A DNA stretch of 64,000 nucleotides, taken from Bin25 sp026709415 (GTDB taxonomy: Bacteria > Bacteroidota > Bacteroidia > Flavobacteriales > Flavobacteriaceae). Each line of letters starts with the position of its first letter. Position 1 is the first letter of the stretch. The notes below the pieces were generated by a model. The model saw nothing but the letters and a program-made list of their open reading frames with translations. It was not told the origin of the DNA and did not search any database. Positions 9,274 through 17,508 of the stretch are shown here, in pieces. Location of the stretch: the NCBI GenBank assembly GCA_965200045.1, contig OZ241330.1:1612001-1676000 (forward strand). Reading direction: 5' to 3'. The position numbers were made by a program, and so were the translations under genes.

Positions 9274-9593
9274 AAATATTTTGAACTCAATGAGTGTTAT
9301 TCCATACAAATAGGGGCAGTATCGATTTTATGATACTATACTGAATACTTTCAGATGATATTCTACTTTCGATTAAGTTGGATTCACCAAAATTGATTTT
9401 GCGGCTTTGGGTTTCATGATCATTCGCTTGGACTTGGTTTTAATTATTTGATTGTGATGCCTCCATCTTTGGAGCATGATTTTTGCAAATCGGGATAAAC
9501 ATTTACTCTTTTTTCATTTTGTTTTATCTGACTTTCACTAGGAAAATAATATCATCAATTAATTGTTTATTCTAAGCATTAAGCATACTTTAA
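9274..9593. other. Intergenic region, nothing recognised
   Basis: About 320 bases lie between the kinase-like gene and the converging ctaA gene. A short inverted repeat (AGTATC at 9318-9323 and GATACT at 9332-9337) has no T-run after it, so I do not call it a terminator. No gene is visible. Confidence 0.5.
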
Positions 9594-9646
9594 AAATCAT
9601 TTTGGACCTAAGTTTGAAATTTGAAACCAAACTTCCAAAATGATTT
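9594..9646 (-). terminator. Long hairpin over the end of ctaA, probable terminator
   Basis: A perfect 13-bp outer stem (9594-9606 with 9634-9646) surrounds a 6-bp inner stem (9611-9616 with 9628-9633). On the minus strand the outer stem runs into TTTTTA. The ctaA stop codon at 9608-9610 lies inside the structure. Confidence 0.6.
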
Positions 9647-10651
9647 ATCCAAAATCACTAAAAAATATAATCCCAATAGAATACTAGCAAGCAAAAGATG
9701 CAATGGTTGAGTAGCAAAGGGAAAGTCGAAATGATACAATACTAAACCGATAATCACTTCAAGTAATATCAATGAGAATATGAATATAGCCAGTCTTGGT
9801 AATTGTTTTGATTTGAGAAACTGAAGGAATAAAGCAGCATGTAAAATCAGTAAAGCAAAACCCAAGCGAGCATGCTGGTAATAACTAGTTGGTGTGTTTT
9901 GTTTTAAACTGATATCATTCATCAAAAGTCCTTCATTGATTTGTAAATCGACAATTTGACGCACTTGTAATCCAAAACCGATTTGGACGATGAGTAGCCC
10001 AAAGCTTAGGATTAATAATCGATTAATCCAAGGGTTTTTGATATTTGAAATGATGGATTGATGTTGTCGGGTCAAAGAATATAACGTCATCAAAAAAAAG
10101 ATAATAATCAATGCCACCACCATATGTATGGACACTTTAATTGGCAATAAATTAGAGTCGACGACGACTTTTCCAAGCCATCCCTGAAATCCCATAAGGA
10201 GTACCACCAAAAAGGAAAAAAAGATTAACGATTTCTGTGACTTGTAAAACCCAAGGGATAACACAAATAATATAAGAGTAGCTAATCCAGCTAATGCCCC
10301 TAGTAATCGATTGATGTATTCAGTATAGGTTTTCTGAACATTAAATGCTGCGTAATCATGCTTGGTATAAACTATCCAATTATTTTCCGAAAATTCTGAT
10401 CGAGAAATGAAACTAGAATTGGCAACTAAGAGTCGATCGTTTTGAATGATGATTTGTCCTTTTTTATATTCTCGATGGGGATTCCAGTCAAGTTGTGACC
10501 GTTCCGTTGGAGGGATGATATAACCAAAACATTTAGGCCAATCAGGACAACCCATCCCACTTCCAGTCATTCGCACGATGGATCCAGCGGTAATGACCAA
10601 ATAGACTAAAATCAAACTGACTTTAACCCAAAGACGAAACCTATTTTTCAT
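9608..10651 (-). CDS. ctaA: Heme A synthase (COX15/CtaA family)
   Basis: CtaA oxidises the methyl group of heme O to make heme A for aa3-type cytochrome oxidases, acting in the inner membrane. The 347-residue protein has about eight membrane segments. Family marks are SIVRMTGSGMGCPDWPKCFG near the N-terminus, EYINRLLGALAGL in the third segment, and histidines in IHMVVAL and ILHAAL that would hold heme. The insert between the first two segments (about residues 47-105) is longer than in Bacillus CtaA. It overlaps cca by 11 bases and ends in a hairpin, so it is the last gene of the tsaC-cca-ctaA run. Its presence implies aerobic respiration with heme A. No ctaB or oxidase genes are in the window. 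Confidence 0.93.
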   Translation of the reverse strand: MKNRFRLWVKVSLILVYLVITAGSIVRMTGSGMGCPDWPKCFGYIIPPTERSQLDWNPHREYKKGQIIIQNDRLLVANSSFISRSEFSENNWIVYTKHDYAAFNVQKTYTEYINRLLGALAGLATLILFVLSLGFYKSQKSLIFFSFLVVLLMGFQGWLGKVVVDSNLLPIKVSIHMVVALIIIFFLMTLYSLTRQHQSIISNIKNPWINRLLILSFGLLIVQIGFGLQVRQIVDLQINEGLLMNDISLKQNTPTSYYQHARLGFALLILHAALFLQFLKSKQLPRLAIFIFSLILLEVIIGLVLYHFDFPFATQPLHLLLASILLGLYFLVILDKSFWKFGFKFQT

Positions 10652-12074
10652 CGGAAATTAAGCCCAATTTTTCCCCTTCTTGAACCATCAATTGAAATGC
10701 TTGTGCATAATTGTTTTCGATGTCTCCTTGAAGTATGGCTTCTTTAATAGCTTCCTTAATAACGCCAACTTGTTTTGATGGTTTAATGTTAAAGTAGTCC
10801 ATGATGAAATCACCACTGATTGGTGGCTGAAAATTTCTTAATCGATCTCGATTTTCAACTTCAACTATTTTCCGCTTGACAATTTCAAAATTATGATAGT
10901 AGTTCTGAAATCGTTCTTTGTTTTTAGTCGTGATGTCCGCTTGACAAAGTGTAATGAGATCGTCAATATGATCTCCAGCATCAAAAACTAATCGACGAAT
11001 CGCAGAATCTGTAACTGAATCTTCGACAATGGAGATGGGACGAGAACTCATAAGAATCATTTTTTGAACATATCTTAAGTGTTCATTTAAAGGCATATGT
11101 AATCGCTTAAAAATTGGTTTCACCATTTTCGAACCAACCAACTCATGATTCCAAAAAGTCCATTTGGAAGGTGGTATAAATTTTTTGGTGGCTGGTTTAC
11201 CGATATCATGTAAAAGAGCTGCCCACCGTAGCCAAAGCTTGTGGGTTGCCCTCGATATATTATCCACTACTTGCAGGGTATGTAAAAAATTGTCTTTGTG
11301 GGTGTAACCATCTATTTCTTCGACGCCTTTAAGATGGGTGACTTCGGGAATTAATAGTTCTAAAATGCCATGATCATCCAACAACTTTAAACCGATCGAA
11401 GGTTTTGGTGTTAGCAATATTTTATGTAACTCATCGACGATTCTTTCTCTAGAAACGATTTCTAAACGATGTCGATTGTTTTGAATACCGGCAATGGTTT
11501 TGGGTTCAATGTCAAACTCTAGTCGAGTTGCAAAACGAACAGCTCTTAAAATTCTTAAAGGGTCATCACTGAATGTTTTAGCAGGTTCCAAAGGTGTGCG
11601 AATGAGTTTGGATTGAAGATCGCCAATACCATTAAAATAATCGTGTAGTGTGCCTAAGGTTTTAGAATTAATGCTTACGGCTAGGGCATTGATTGTAAAG
11701 TCTCTTCGATACAAATCATCTCTTAATGTACCAGTCTTGACAATAGGGTTTCGACTATGACGTGAATAGGATTCTTTACGTGCCCCAACAAATTCATAAA
11801 CTAAATTTTTGTATTGAAACATAGCCGTCCCATAAGTTTTATAAACCACAAATTTTGACACTTCTTTGAGCTTAGCGTGGACTTGTTTGGCAAATGCGAT
11901 ACCATCACCGACAATGACAATATCCAATTCCTTGATTGGAAATCGCTTTAAAATATAGTCTCGTATACAACCTCCCACTAAATAAGCTTCAATGGAAAGC
12001 TCGTCAGCAACGGTTTGTATTTCTTGAATGCCATCAAATCCAAGTAATAATCCAGAATCGATTTGAGAATTCAA
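10641..12074 (-). CDS. cca: CCA-adding tRNA nucleotidyltransferase with HD domain
   Basis: This enzyme adds or repairs the 3'-terminal CCA of tRNAs. The polymerase-beta-like head shows YLVGGCIRDYIL followed by the metal-binding KELDIVIVGDG, then RRDFTINALA and the motif DDPLRILRAVRFATRL. A central HD domain has ALLHDIGKP. Length is 477 residues, typical for HD-containing bacterial Cca. The start is TTG at 12074; its bases overlap the TGA stop of tsaC (sequence ATTGA), which supports translational coupling. It is relevant to the RNase Z gene in this window, which would prepare tRNA ends for CCA addition. Confidence 0.94.
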   Translation of the reverse strand: MNSQIDSGLLLGFDGIQEIQTVADELSIEAYLVGGCIRDYILKRFPIKELDIVIVGDGIAFAKQVHAKLKEVSKFVVYKTYGTAMFQYKNLVYEFVGARKESYSRHSRNPIVKTGTLRDDLYRRDFTINALAVSINSKTLGTLHDYFNGIGDLQSKLIRTPLEPAKTFSDDPLRILRAVRFATRLEFDIEPKTIAGIQNNRHRLEIVSRERIVDELHKILLTPKPSIGLKLLDDHGILELLIPEVTHLKGVEEIDGYTHKDNFLHTLQVVDNISRATHKLWLRWAALLHDIGKPATKKFIPPSKWTFWNHELVGSKMVKPIFKRLHMPLNEHLRYVQKMILMSSRPISIVEDSVTDSAIRRLVFDAGDHIDDLITLCQADITTKNKERFQNYYHNFEIVKRKIVEVENRDRLRNFQPPISGDFIMDYFNIKPSKQVGVIKEAIKEAILQGDIENNYAQAFQLMVQEGEKLGLISDEK

Positions 12075-12622
12075 TGACGTAAGATTTCAATCGTTCCAGA
12101 TCTGCCGACCCGGACGACTTTCGATGGAATTTTAGTTCCGGTCCACTCAAATAATGGAACAATATAGTCTACTTTATCGATGATGCCCCTGTCAATGTCC
12201 GTGTATTCTTTTGGTGAGTTTTGACCAGTGAGGTTAGCAGAAGTCGAAATAATGGGTTTGCCAAAATGATGGATTAAATCGCGGCAAAATTTTGTTTTAA
12301 TAATTCTAATTCCAATAGACCCATCTTCGGCGATTACCTTTGAAGCTAAATTTTTTGCTTCTGGATAGATAATCGTAGTTGGTGTCATTGAGGTCACCAA
12401 ATCTTGAATTTGATTAGGGATGCTTTGTACATAGTTTTTGAGCATTTCTGATGAATCAACTAGAATGATGAATGGCAGATTTTGGGGTCTTTGTTTTAGA
12501 TGATAGATTTTGTCAGCGACGACATCTGAAGTCGCGTCACCCCCAAGACCCCAAATGGTATCAGTCGGATAGAGAATGACATTTTTCTCCTTTAGATGTT
12601 GAACTGCCTCTTGGATGTACAA
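12071..12622 (-). CDS. tsaC: Threonylcarbamoyl-AMP synthase (Sua5/YrdC family)
   Basis: The product makes threonylcarbamoyl-AMP from threonine, bicarbonate and ATP, the first step of the t6A modification at position 37 of ANN-decoding tRNAs. At 183 residues it is the short TsaC form without the Sua5 C-terminal domain. Motifs include YPTDTIWGLGGDA, a KxR-containing helix (LKQRPQNLPFIILV) and SANLTGQ. The start is TTG at 12622. It overlaps cca by four bases, linking two tRNA maturation functions in one operon. Confidence 0.93.
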   Translation of the reverse strand: MYIQEAVQHLKEKNVILYPTDTIWGLGGDATSDVVADKIYHLKQRPQNLPFIILVDSSEMLKNYVQSIPNQIQDLVTSMTPTTIIYPEAKNLASKVIAEDGSIGIRIIKTKFCRDLIHHFGKPIISTSANLTGQNSPKEYTDIDRGIIDKVDYIVPLFEWTGTKIPSKVVRVGRSGTIEILRH

Positions 12623-12653
12623 AAAATGAATTTTACATGTATAAAAACCCGAA

Positions 12654-13466
12654 TTATACGGCTACTTCGTGCGTTCGTAATGCTTGATTAAGAGATGTTT
12701 TTTTGTCTGTAGATTCTTTTCGTTTTCCAATAATCAATGCACAAGGAACTTGATAATCTCCCGATGGAAAACTTTTAGTATAACTCCCGGGAATGACCAC
12801 CGATCTAGACGGAACGATTCCTTTATAAATTTTTTGTTCTGGTCCACTAACATCGATTATTTTGGTAGAAGCCGTCAAAACAACATTAGCTCCGAGAACA
12901 GCATCAGCATGAATATGGACTCCTTCAACAACGATTGACCGGGAACCTAAAAAACAATGATCTTCAATAATCACCGGAGCCGCTTGTAAAGGCTCTAAGA
13001 CTCCGCCAACACCAACACCGCCGCTGAGATGGACATTTTTCCCTATCTGAGCACAACTTCCAACAGTAGCCCACGTATCAACCATGGTGCCGCTGTCAAC
13101 ATAAGCTCCAATATTGACATAACTAGGCATCATGATGACGTTTGGAGCGACATAAGAACCAAAACGAGCTATAGCATGTGGTACAACACGTACCCCTTTG
13201 GATGGATAATCTTTTTTTAATGGGATTTTATCATGAAATTCAAACGGTCCTACTTCAATTTTATTCATTTTCTGGATCGGAAAATAAAGGATAACCGCTT
13301 TTTTTATCCATTGATTCACTTGCCAACCAGATTCTTCTTTTTGAGCTACTCTTAATTTTCCATCATCCAAGAGTTGGATTACTTTTCGGATGGCATGACA
13401 ATAGTTGGACTTTGATAAAAGAGAACGGTTGTTCCAAACTTTTTCAATTGTTTTCTGAAGTTCCAT
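12654..13466 (-). CDS. dapD: Tetrahydrodipicolinate N-succinyltransferase
   Basis: DapD transfers succinyl from succinyl-CoA to tetrahydrodipicolinate in the succinylase branch of lysine and diaminopimelate synthesis. The 270-residue length is near that of the E. coli enzyme. The centre is a left-handed beta-helix made of hexapeptide repeats, including RFGSYVAPNVIMMPSYVNIG, VDTWATVGSCAQIG and the SGGVGVGGV/LEPLQAAP segment typical of DapD. TTG at 13475 is possible, but ATG at 13466 (MELQKTIEKVW) is the likely start. A -7 element lies seven bases upstream of that ATG. Together with thrABC it shows that the organism makes aspartate-family amino acids. Confidence 0.95.
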   Translation of the reverse strand: MELQKTIEKVWNNRSLLSKSNYCHAIRKVIQLLDDGKLRVAQKEESGWQVNQWIKKAVILYFPIQKMNKIEVGPFEFHDKIPLKKDYPSKGVRVVPHAIARFGSYVAPNVIMMPSYVNIGAYVDSGTMVDTWATVGSCAQIGKNVHLSGGVGVGGVLEPLQAAPVIIEDHCFLGSRSIVVEGVHIHADAVLGANVVLTASTKIIDVSGPEQKIYKGIVPSRSVVIPGSYTKSFPSGDYQVPCALIIGKRKESTDKKTSLNQALRTHEVAV

Positions 13467-13472
13467 ATCAAG

Positions 13473-13480
13473 CAAATTTA
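13473..13480 (-). promoter_or_regulatory. Predicted -7 promoter element of dapD
   Basis: TAAATTTG matches TAnnTTTG. Transcription would begin near 13469, leaving about three bases before the ATG at 13466. If real, this favours the 13466 start over the upstream TTG, which would lie outside the transcript. Confidence 0.45.
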
Positions 13481-13597
13481 GACAATCAACACTTTGTTTT
13501 TGGTTGAAAAGATAATTGCAAAATATTTTGATTTATTGAGAACTAAATACTTGTCGATGATGATCCATTGAAGGATATCATACAATTCTTTTTCTAA

Positions 13598-13605
13598 TTA
13601 ATTTT
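13598..13605 (+). promoter_or_regulatory. Predicted -7 promoter element of ruvX
   Basis: TAATTTTG matches TAnnTTTG. The predicted transcription start, four bases after the element, falls on the first ATG of ruvX at 13609, so the mRNA would have no leader. Confidence 0.45.
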
Positions 13606-13608
13606 GAT

Positions 13609-14037
13609 ATGGTTATGTCTCAACTTTTAGCTATTGATTATGGAACCAAAAGGGTGGGACTTGCTATTTCTGATCCTCAACAAAAAATTTCTAGTCCTCT
13701 TAAAACAGTGCCATTAAAACTAGCCATTGAAAATATCCAACAAATATCCCAAGATTATCAGATTGAAACGATTATTTTGGGTATTCCTAAACAAAAAAAC
13801 GGACAATATTCTGAAATCATCAATCAAATAAAAGAATTCGAAGTAACATTAAATACTGTCTTACCAACCGTAAGAATCATACATCACGAAGAACGATATA
13901 CATCCAAAATGGCTCAACGGATCGTTTTGGAGAGTGGCCTCAAAAAACAAAAGCGAAAGAATAAATCATTATTAGATAAAATTAGTGCCTCGATTCTTCT
14001 TGAATCTTATATTGAAAGTGTAGAACAATCAATATGA
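13609..14037 (+). CDS. ruvX: Putative Holliday junction resolvase-like nuclease RuvX/YqgF
   Basis: YqgF proteins adopt an RNase H-like fold and act in pre-16S rRNA 5' end processing and possibly recombination. The 142-residue product has the N-terminal strand LLAIDYGTKRVGLAISD with the catalytic aspartate, a middle strand IETIILGIPKQKNG, the glutamate strand RIIHHEERYTS and a C-terminal DKISASILLESY with the final aspartate. The ATG at 13609 is followed by another at 13615 (MSQLLAIDYG), either of which could be used. It overlaps def by four bases (ATGA), so the two are translationally coupled. Confidence 0.92.
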   Translation: MVMSQLLAIDYGTKRVGLAISDPQQKISSPLKTVPLKLAIENIQQISQDYQIETIILGIPKQKNGQYSEIINQIKEFEVTLNTVLPTVRIIHHEERYTSKMAQRIVLESGLKKQKRKNKSLLDKISASILLESYIESVEQSI

Positions 14038-14612
14038 GTTTACCCATTTATTCTTATGGTCATAAAGTTTTAAGAAAAAAGGCGCCCCCTATCGATAAAC
14101 ATTATCCCAATCTTAGTCAACTGATAGATCAAATGTGGGTAACTATGGAAAACGCTCAAGGGGTTGGTTTGGCAGCTCCACAAATCGGCAAATCCATAAG
14201 ATTATTTATCGTTGATACAAGACCATTGTATATATCCAATGACCGCTTAGATATTCACAATCAAATAGAATTAAAATCGTTTCGCCAAACATTTATCAAC
14301 CCAATTATTACTAAAGAAGAAGGGGAATATTGGAGTTATAGTGAAGGATGTTTGAGCATTCCAACGATTCGAGAAAATGTAAAAAGAAAAAATCGTATCG
14401 CTATAGAATATTTAGATGTTGATTTTAAGCAGCACAACAAAATTTTTGAAGGGTTACTAGCAAGAGTCATCCAACATGAATATGACCATATTGAAGGGAT
14501 TCTTTTTACTGATTTACTTTCCCCCTTTAAAAAAAGATTACTAAAAGGCAAGTTATCGGACATTCAAATTGGTAAATGTGAGGTTGACTATCCCATGCGA
14601 TTTTTTTCATAG
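14034..14612 (+). CDS. def: Peptide deformylase
   Basis: Def removes the formyl group from the N-terminal methionine of new proteins. All three metal-site motifs are present: GVGLAAPQIG (43-52), EGCLSIP with metal-binding Cys106, and QHEYDH with His148, Glu149 and His152. An insertion of about 20 residues around 62-85 relative to the E. coli enzyme is common in Bacteroidota forms. The 192-residue length is normal for that group. It overlaps ruvX by four bases and mazG follows 40 bases later. Confidence 0.95.
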   Translation: MSLPIYSYGHKVLRKKAPPIDKHYPNLSQLIDQMWVTMENAQGVGLAAPQIGKSIRLFIVDTRPLYISNDRLDIHNQIELKSFRQTFINPIITKEEGEYWSYSEGCLSIPTIRENVKRKNRIAIEYLDVDFKQHNKIFEGLLARVIQHEYDHIEGILFTDLLSPFKKRLLKGKLSDIQIGKCEVDYPMRFFS

Positions 14613-14652
14613 AACGGCTTTTTTTGATTCCTTTATTTTGTTTTATTAACCC

Positions 14653-15414
14653 ATGAAATCGTTTAATAGGTTGGTGAAAATCATCGATGAACTTAGAGAG
14701 AAATGCCCATGGGATGCCAAACAGACTTTTGAAACTTTAAGAATATTGACTATCGAAGAAACTTATGAGCTCAATGACGCCATTATTAACGGAGATGATC
14801 AAGAACTGAAAAATGAATTAGGAGATCTTTTGATGCACATTGTGTTTTACTGCAATATCGCTAGAGAAAAAGGAATTTTTGAAATAGAGAATGTCCTCCA
14901 TGAGGTCTGTGAGAAACTTATCAAAAGACACCCACATGTTTATAAAAATCAAAGTTTGAAAGATGGAGATTCGATGGAAAAAAATTGGGAAAAAATAAAA
15001 TTAAAAAGTGGTTCAAAAAGTGTATTGCAAGGGGTCCCAAATTCAATGGAGCCGTTATCCAAAGCAACTAGAATCCAACAAAAAGTGGCTGCTGTGGGTT
15101 TTGATTGGAAACAAAGTCATCATGTTTTAGAAAAAGTCAAAGAAGAAATTGTTGAATTGGAAAAAGAAGTCCAAGGGAAAAATAAAGTGAAGATGGAAGA
15201 GGAGTTTGGGGATGTCCTTTTTTCATTAATAAACTATGCTCGATTTATTGCGATAGATCCAGATCGGGCTTTACAAATGGCCAACAAAAAGTTTATAGAT
15301 CGATTTCAGACAATGGAAAAACTCATCAATGAAAAGAAACGATCAATTTCAGATCTCTCCGTTGATGAGTTAGATAAGTATTGGGAAAAATCAAAAAAAA
15401 TCAAGAATTCATAA
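14653..15414 (+). CDS. mazG: Nucleoside triphosphate pyrophosphohydrolase MazG
   Basis: MazG hydrolyses nucleoside triphosphates to monophosphates and diphosphate, cleaning damaged nucleotides from the pool and in E. coli lowering ppGpp. The 253-residue protein has two MazG domains. The first begins REKCPWDAKQT and carries the metal-binding EETYEL and ELGDLLMHI. The second is near residues 170-200 (EEIVELEKEV, EEFGDVLFSLINYAR). It is the third gene of the ruvX-def-mazG run. No mazE/mazF toxin pair is nearby, so this is a housekeeping copy. Confidence 0.93.
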   Translation: MKSFNRLVKIIDELREKCPWDAKQTFETLRILTIEETYELNDAIINGDDQELKNELGDLLMHIVFYCNIAREKGIFEIENVLHEVCEKLIKRHPHVYKNQSLKDGDSMEKNWEKIKLKSGSKSVLQGVPNSMEPLSKATRIQQKVAAVGFDWKQSHHVLEKVKEEIVELEKEVQGKNKVKMEEEFGDVLFSLINYARFIAIDPDRALQMANKKFIDRFQTMEKLINEKKRSISDLSVDELDKYWEKSKKIKNS

Positions 15415-15526
15415 AGAAGTCAATTTATGAGTATTTTAAAACCCCGCGAATCTTTCTATGGACGTTTCGATGGTCAAACTAAATGATTGGACCCCATACG
15501 AATTCAGTGTTAGGAGTTCCTTTGAA

Positions 15527-15543
15527 ACAACAATCATTGTTGT
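15527..15543. promoter_or_regulatory. Perfect palindrome upstream of the DUF4861 gene, candidate operator
   Basis: ACAACAAT and ATTGTTGT are exact inverted repeats around a single C. The site lies about 85 bases upstream of the predicted -7 element of the DUF4861 gene. Such 8-1-8 symmetry fits a dimeric repressor or activator site. The binding protein is unknown. Confidence 0.4.
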
Positions 15544-15627
15544 CAATGGAATTGTATGAGTAGGTGAAACGAGTTTTTCAATAATATTCAACCAAAAAAA
15601 ATCAGGAGTAGTTCAAGAATGAAATTG

Positions 15628-15635
15628 TAATTTTG
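15628..15635 (+). promoter_or_regulatory. Predicted -7 promoter element of the DUF4861 gene
   Basis: TAATTTTG matches TAnnTTTG. The predicted start of transcription is near 15639, after the TTG at 15638 and before the ATG at 15665, which supports the shorter protein. Confidence 0.4.
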
Positions 15636-15664
15636 TAGTGCTCTACAGAAATCAAATTACAAGC

Positions 15665-16867
15665 ATGAAAAATTCGTTATTCAAGTTCATTTTATCACCA
15701 ATTTTAGTGCTGGTTATCTTTATTTTTTCTTGCAGAAATTTTGATAACCATCACCAAATCACCTTTGAAATAACTAATTCTTTAGATTTTGAACGAAGCG
15801 AAATCGTAGGTATTTCTATCGACAAATTATCAAGTATTTTAGAAGAAACAAGTCATGAAAATATAAGGATCAAAAAAACTGAATCAGATGTATACTTGGT
15901 GACACAATGGATTGATAATGATGGTGATCAACTAGATGATGAAATTCTTTTCCCAGCGCATTTAGAACCTAATCAAAAAAAGAATTTTCAGATTATCATT
16001 GATAGTCTTGGCCAGAAGCCCGTCAATAATGTGGTGGCATACTCAAGATTTGTACCTGAACGTACGGATGACTATACTTGGGAAAATGACAAAGTGGCTT
16101 TTCGGACCTATGGTCCTGAAGCTCAAAAAAGAGCCGAAGAAAACCAACCAGGTGGTACGTTATCTAGTGGAATCGATTTATGGCTAAAGCGTGTGGAGTA
16201 TTCTGTGATTGATCAATGGTATGCTAATAATTTAAAATCACCAGGTTATTACCATACAGATCATGGGGAAGGGTATGATCCTTATCACGTGGGTATTAGT
16301 CGAGGAACCGGTGGGACCGGAATTTGGAAAGAAGATTCTTTAATCACCTCAAAGAATTTCTCGTCATACAAAACAATTGCAAGTGGTCCCCTGCGAACGG
16401 TGTTCGAGCTCTATTATGCTCCTTGGGGACCTTATCACATCGAAGAAAAGAAACGAATCACCTTAGATTTAGGCTCTAATTTTTCAAAGTTTGAAAACTC
16501 ATTGGATGCCAAGACCCCTATAAATAACTACGCTATTGGAATTACGCTTCATGATAATAAAGGAGAAATCGTTACGAATCAAGAATCAGGATGGTTTTTA
16601 CATTGGGAATCGATTGATGAGACCCATGTCGGTCAAGGAATTGTCATGAATTCACAACACATCCAAGATGTTGTCGAATCTCGAACGGATATTCCAGACC
16701 AGAGTCATCTTTTGGTTATCACAAACCCAAATCTCCAAAAAATTACATTCTATGCCGGTTTTGCCTGGACAAAAAGTGGTCAGGTATCGAATCAAGCCGA
16801 TTGGGAAGAATTAGTCAGGCAAAAGGTTAAAAAAATAAACGAACCTTTGGAAATAGTATTTCAATAA
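15665..16867 (+). CDS. DUF4861 family lipoprotein
   Basis: The 400-residue protein starts with a lipoprotein signal (MKNSLFKF, then a hydrophobic run ending FIFSC, cysteine at about residue 23), so it is likely anchored in a membrane facing the periplasm or cell surface. The body matches DUF4861, with GIDLWLKRVEY, a His/Tyr/Asp-rich stretch (GYYHTDHGEGYDPYHVG) and a Gly/Trp-rich beta-sandwich-like region. DUF4861 proteins are common in polysaccharide-utilisation gene sets of Bacteroidota. A role in uronic-acid or rhamnose-rich glycans is an inference from that context, and no transporter pair or lyase is adjacent here. An upstream start at 15638 would place nine extra residues before the signal and is less likely. 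Confidence 0.75.
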   Translation: MKNSLFKFILSPILVLVIFIFSCRNFDNHHQITFEITNSLDFERSEIVGISIDKLSSILEETSHENIRIKKTESDVYLVTQWIDNDGDQLDDEILFPAHLEPNQKKNFQIIIDSLGQKPVNNVVAYSRFVPERTDDYTWENDKVAFRTYGPEAQKRAEENQPGGTLSSGIDLWLKRVEYSVIDQWYANNLKSPGYYHTDHGEGYDPYHVGISRGTGGTGIWKEDSLITSKNFSSYKTIASGPLRTVFELYYAPWGPYHIEEKKRITLDLGSNFSKFENSLDAKTPINNYAIGITLHDNKGEIVTNQESGWFLHWESIDETHVGQGIVMNSQHIQDVVESRTDIPDQSHLLVITNPNLQKITFYAGFAWTKSGQVSNQADWEELVRQKVKKINEPLEIVFQ

Positions 16868-16986
16868 TCAGCGCTAGATTCTTGTCATCAGAAATAGTAG
16901 CCATGAGTGGGATGTTTTCTATATCGAAGACAAAAACTGACCATTGTGGATTGAGAGAAAACAAAATTCATAGATTGACATCTAGA

Positions 16987-17427
16987 TTAGGATAGATTTG
17001 GGGAATGAGATTCAAGTAAAAAACTCTCAACCGCCAAACGATAGACATCAATTCCAAAACCAACGATTAATCCTTTAACATATGGGGTGATGTACGATTT
17101 ATGTCGAAAATCTTCTCTTGCTAGCGTATTGGATATATGGACCTCAACAACCGGGGTATCGATGGCTCTAATGGCATCTCCCATCCCAACGGAAGTATGC
17201 GTATAAGCGGCTGCGTTGAGAATGACACCATCAAAAGCGGCGTCAGATTGCTGAATAAAATTGATTAATTCCCCTTCAATATTGGATTGAAAAGCTTTGA
17301 AATGGATCGTCGCATATGACTTTTGAAGTAATTCAAAATATTCTTCAAAAGTTTGAGCCCCATAGATCGTATTTTCTCTTTTTCCAAGTAAATTCAGATT
17401 TGGACCATTAATAATTGCAATTTTCAT
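16987..17427 (-). CDS. aroQ: 3-dehydroquinate dehydratase, type II
   Basis: AroQ removes water from 3-dehydroquinate in the shikimate pathway for aromatic amino acids. The 146-residue protein is typical of the dodecameric type II enzyme. Active-site elements are NGPNLNLLGKRE followed by Tyr23, NAAAYTHTS, VEVHISN with the catalytic His, and the lid/substrate arginine in REDFRHKSY. It is transcribed divergently from xerD across an 81-base gap. No other aro genes are nearby. Confidence 0.96.
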   Translation of the reverse strand: MKIAIINGPNLNLLGKRENTIYGAQTFEEYFELLQKSYATIHFKAFQSNIEGELINFIQQSDAAFDGVILNAAAYTHTSVGMGDAIRAIDTPVVEVHISNTLAREDFRHKSYITPYVKGLIVGFGIDVYRLAVESFLLESHSPNLS

Positions 17428-17495
17428 GGAATGAATTTGGAGCTAAATTACATTTTTGAAGTCTTCATAAAAGACTGAAAGACATACTAAGTGAC

Positions 17496-17503
17496 TAAAT
17501 TTG
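17496..17503 (+). promoter_or_regulatory. Predicted -7 promoter element of xerD
   Basis: TAAATTTG matches TAnnTTTG and ends five bases before the ATG at 17509. The transcript would start at or within two bases of the start codon. Confidence 0.45.
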
Positions 17504-17508
17504 AATGA

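Noticed and set aside
9318..9337. Inverted repeat after the kinase-like gene as a terminator
   Set aside because: The 6-bp stem is weak and no T-run follows on either strand.
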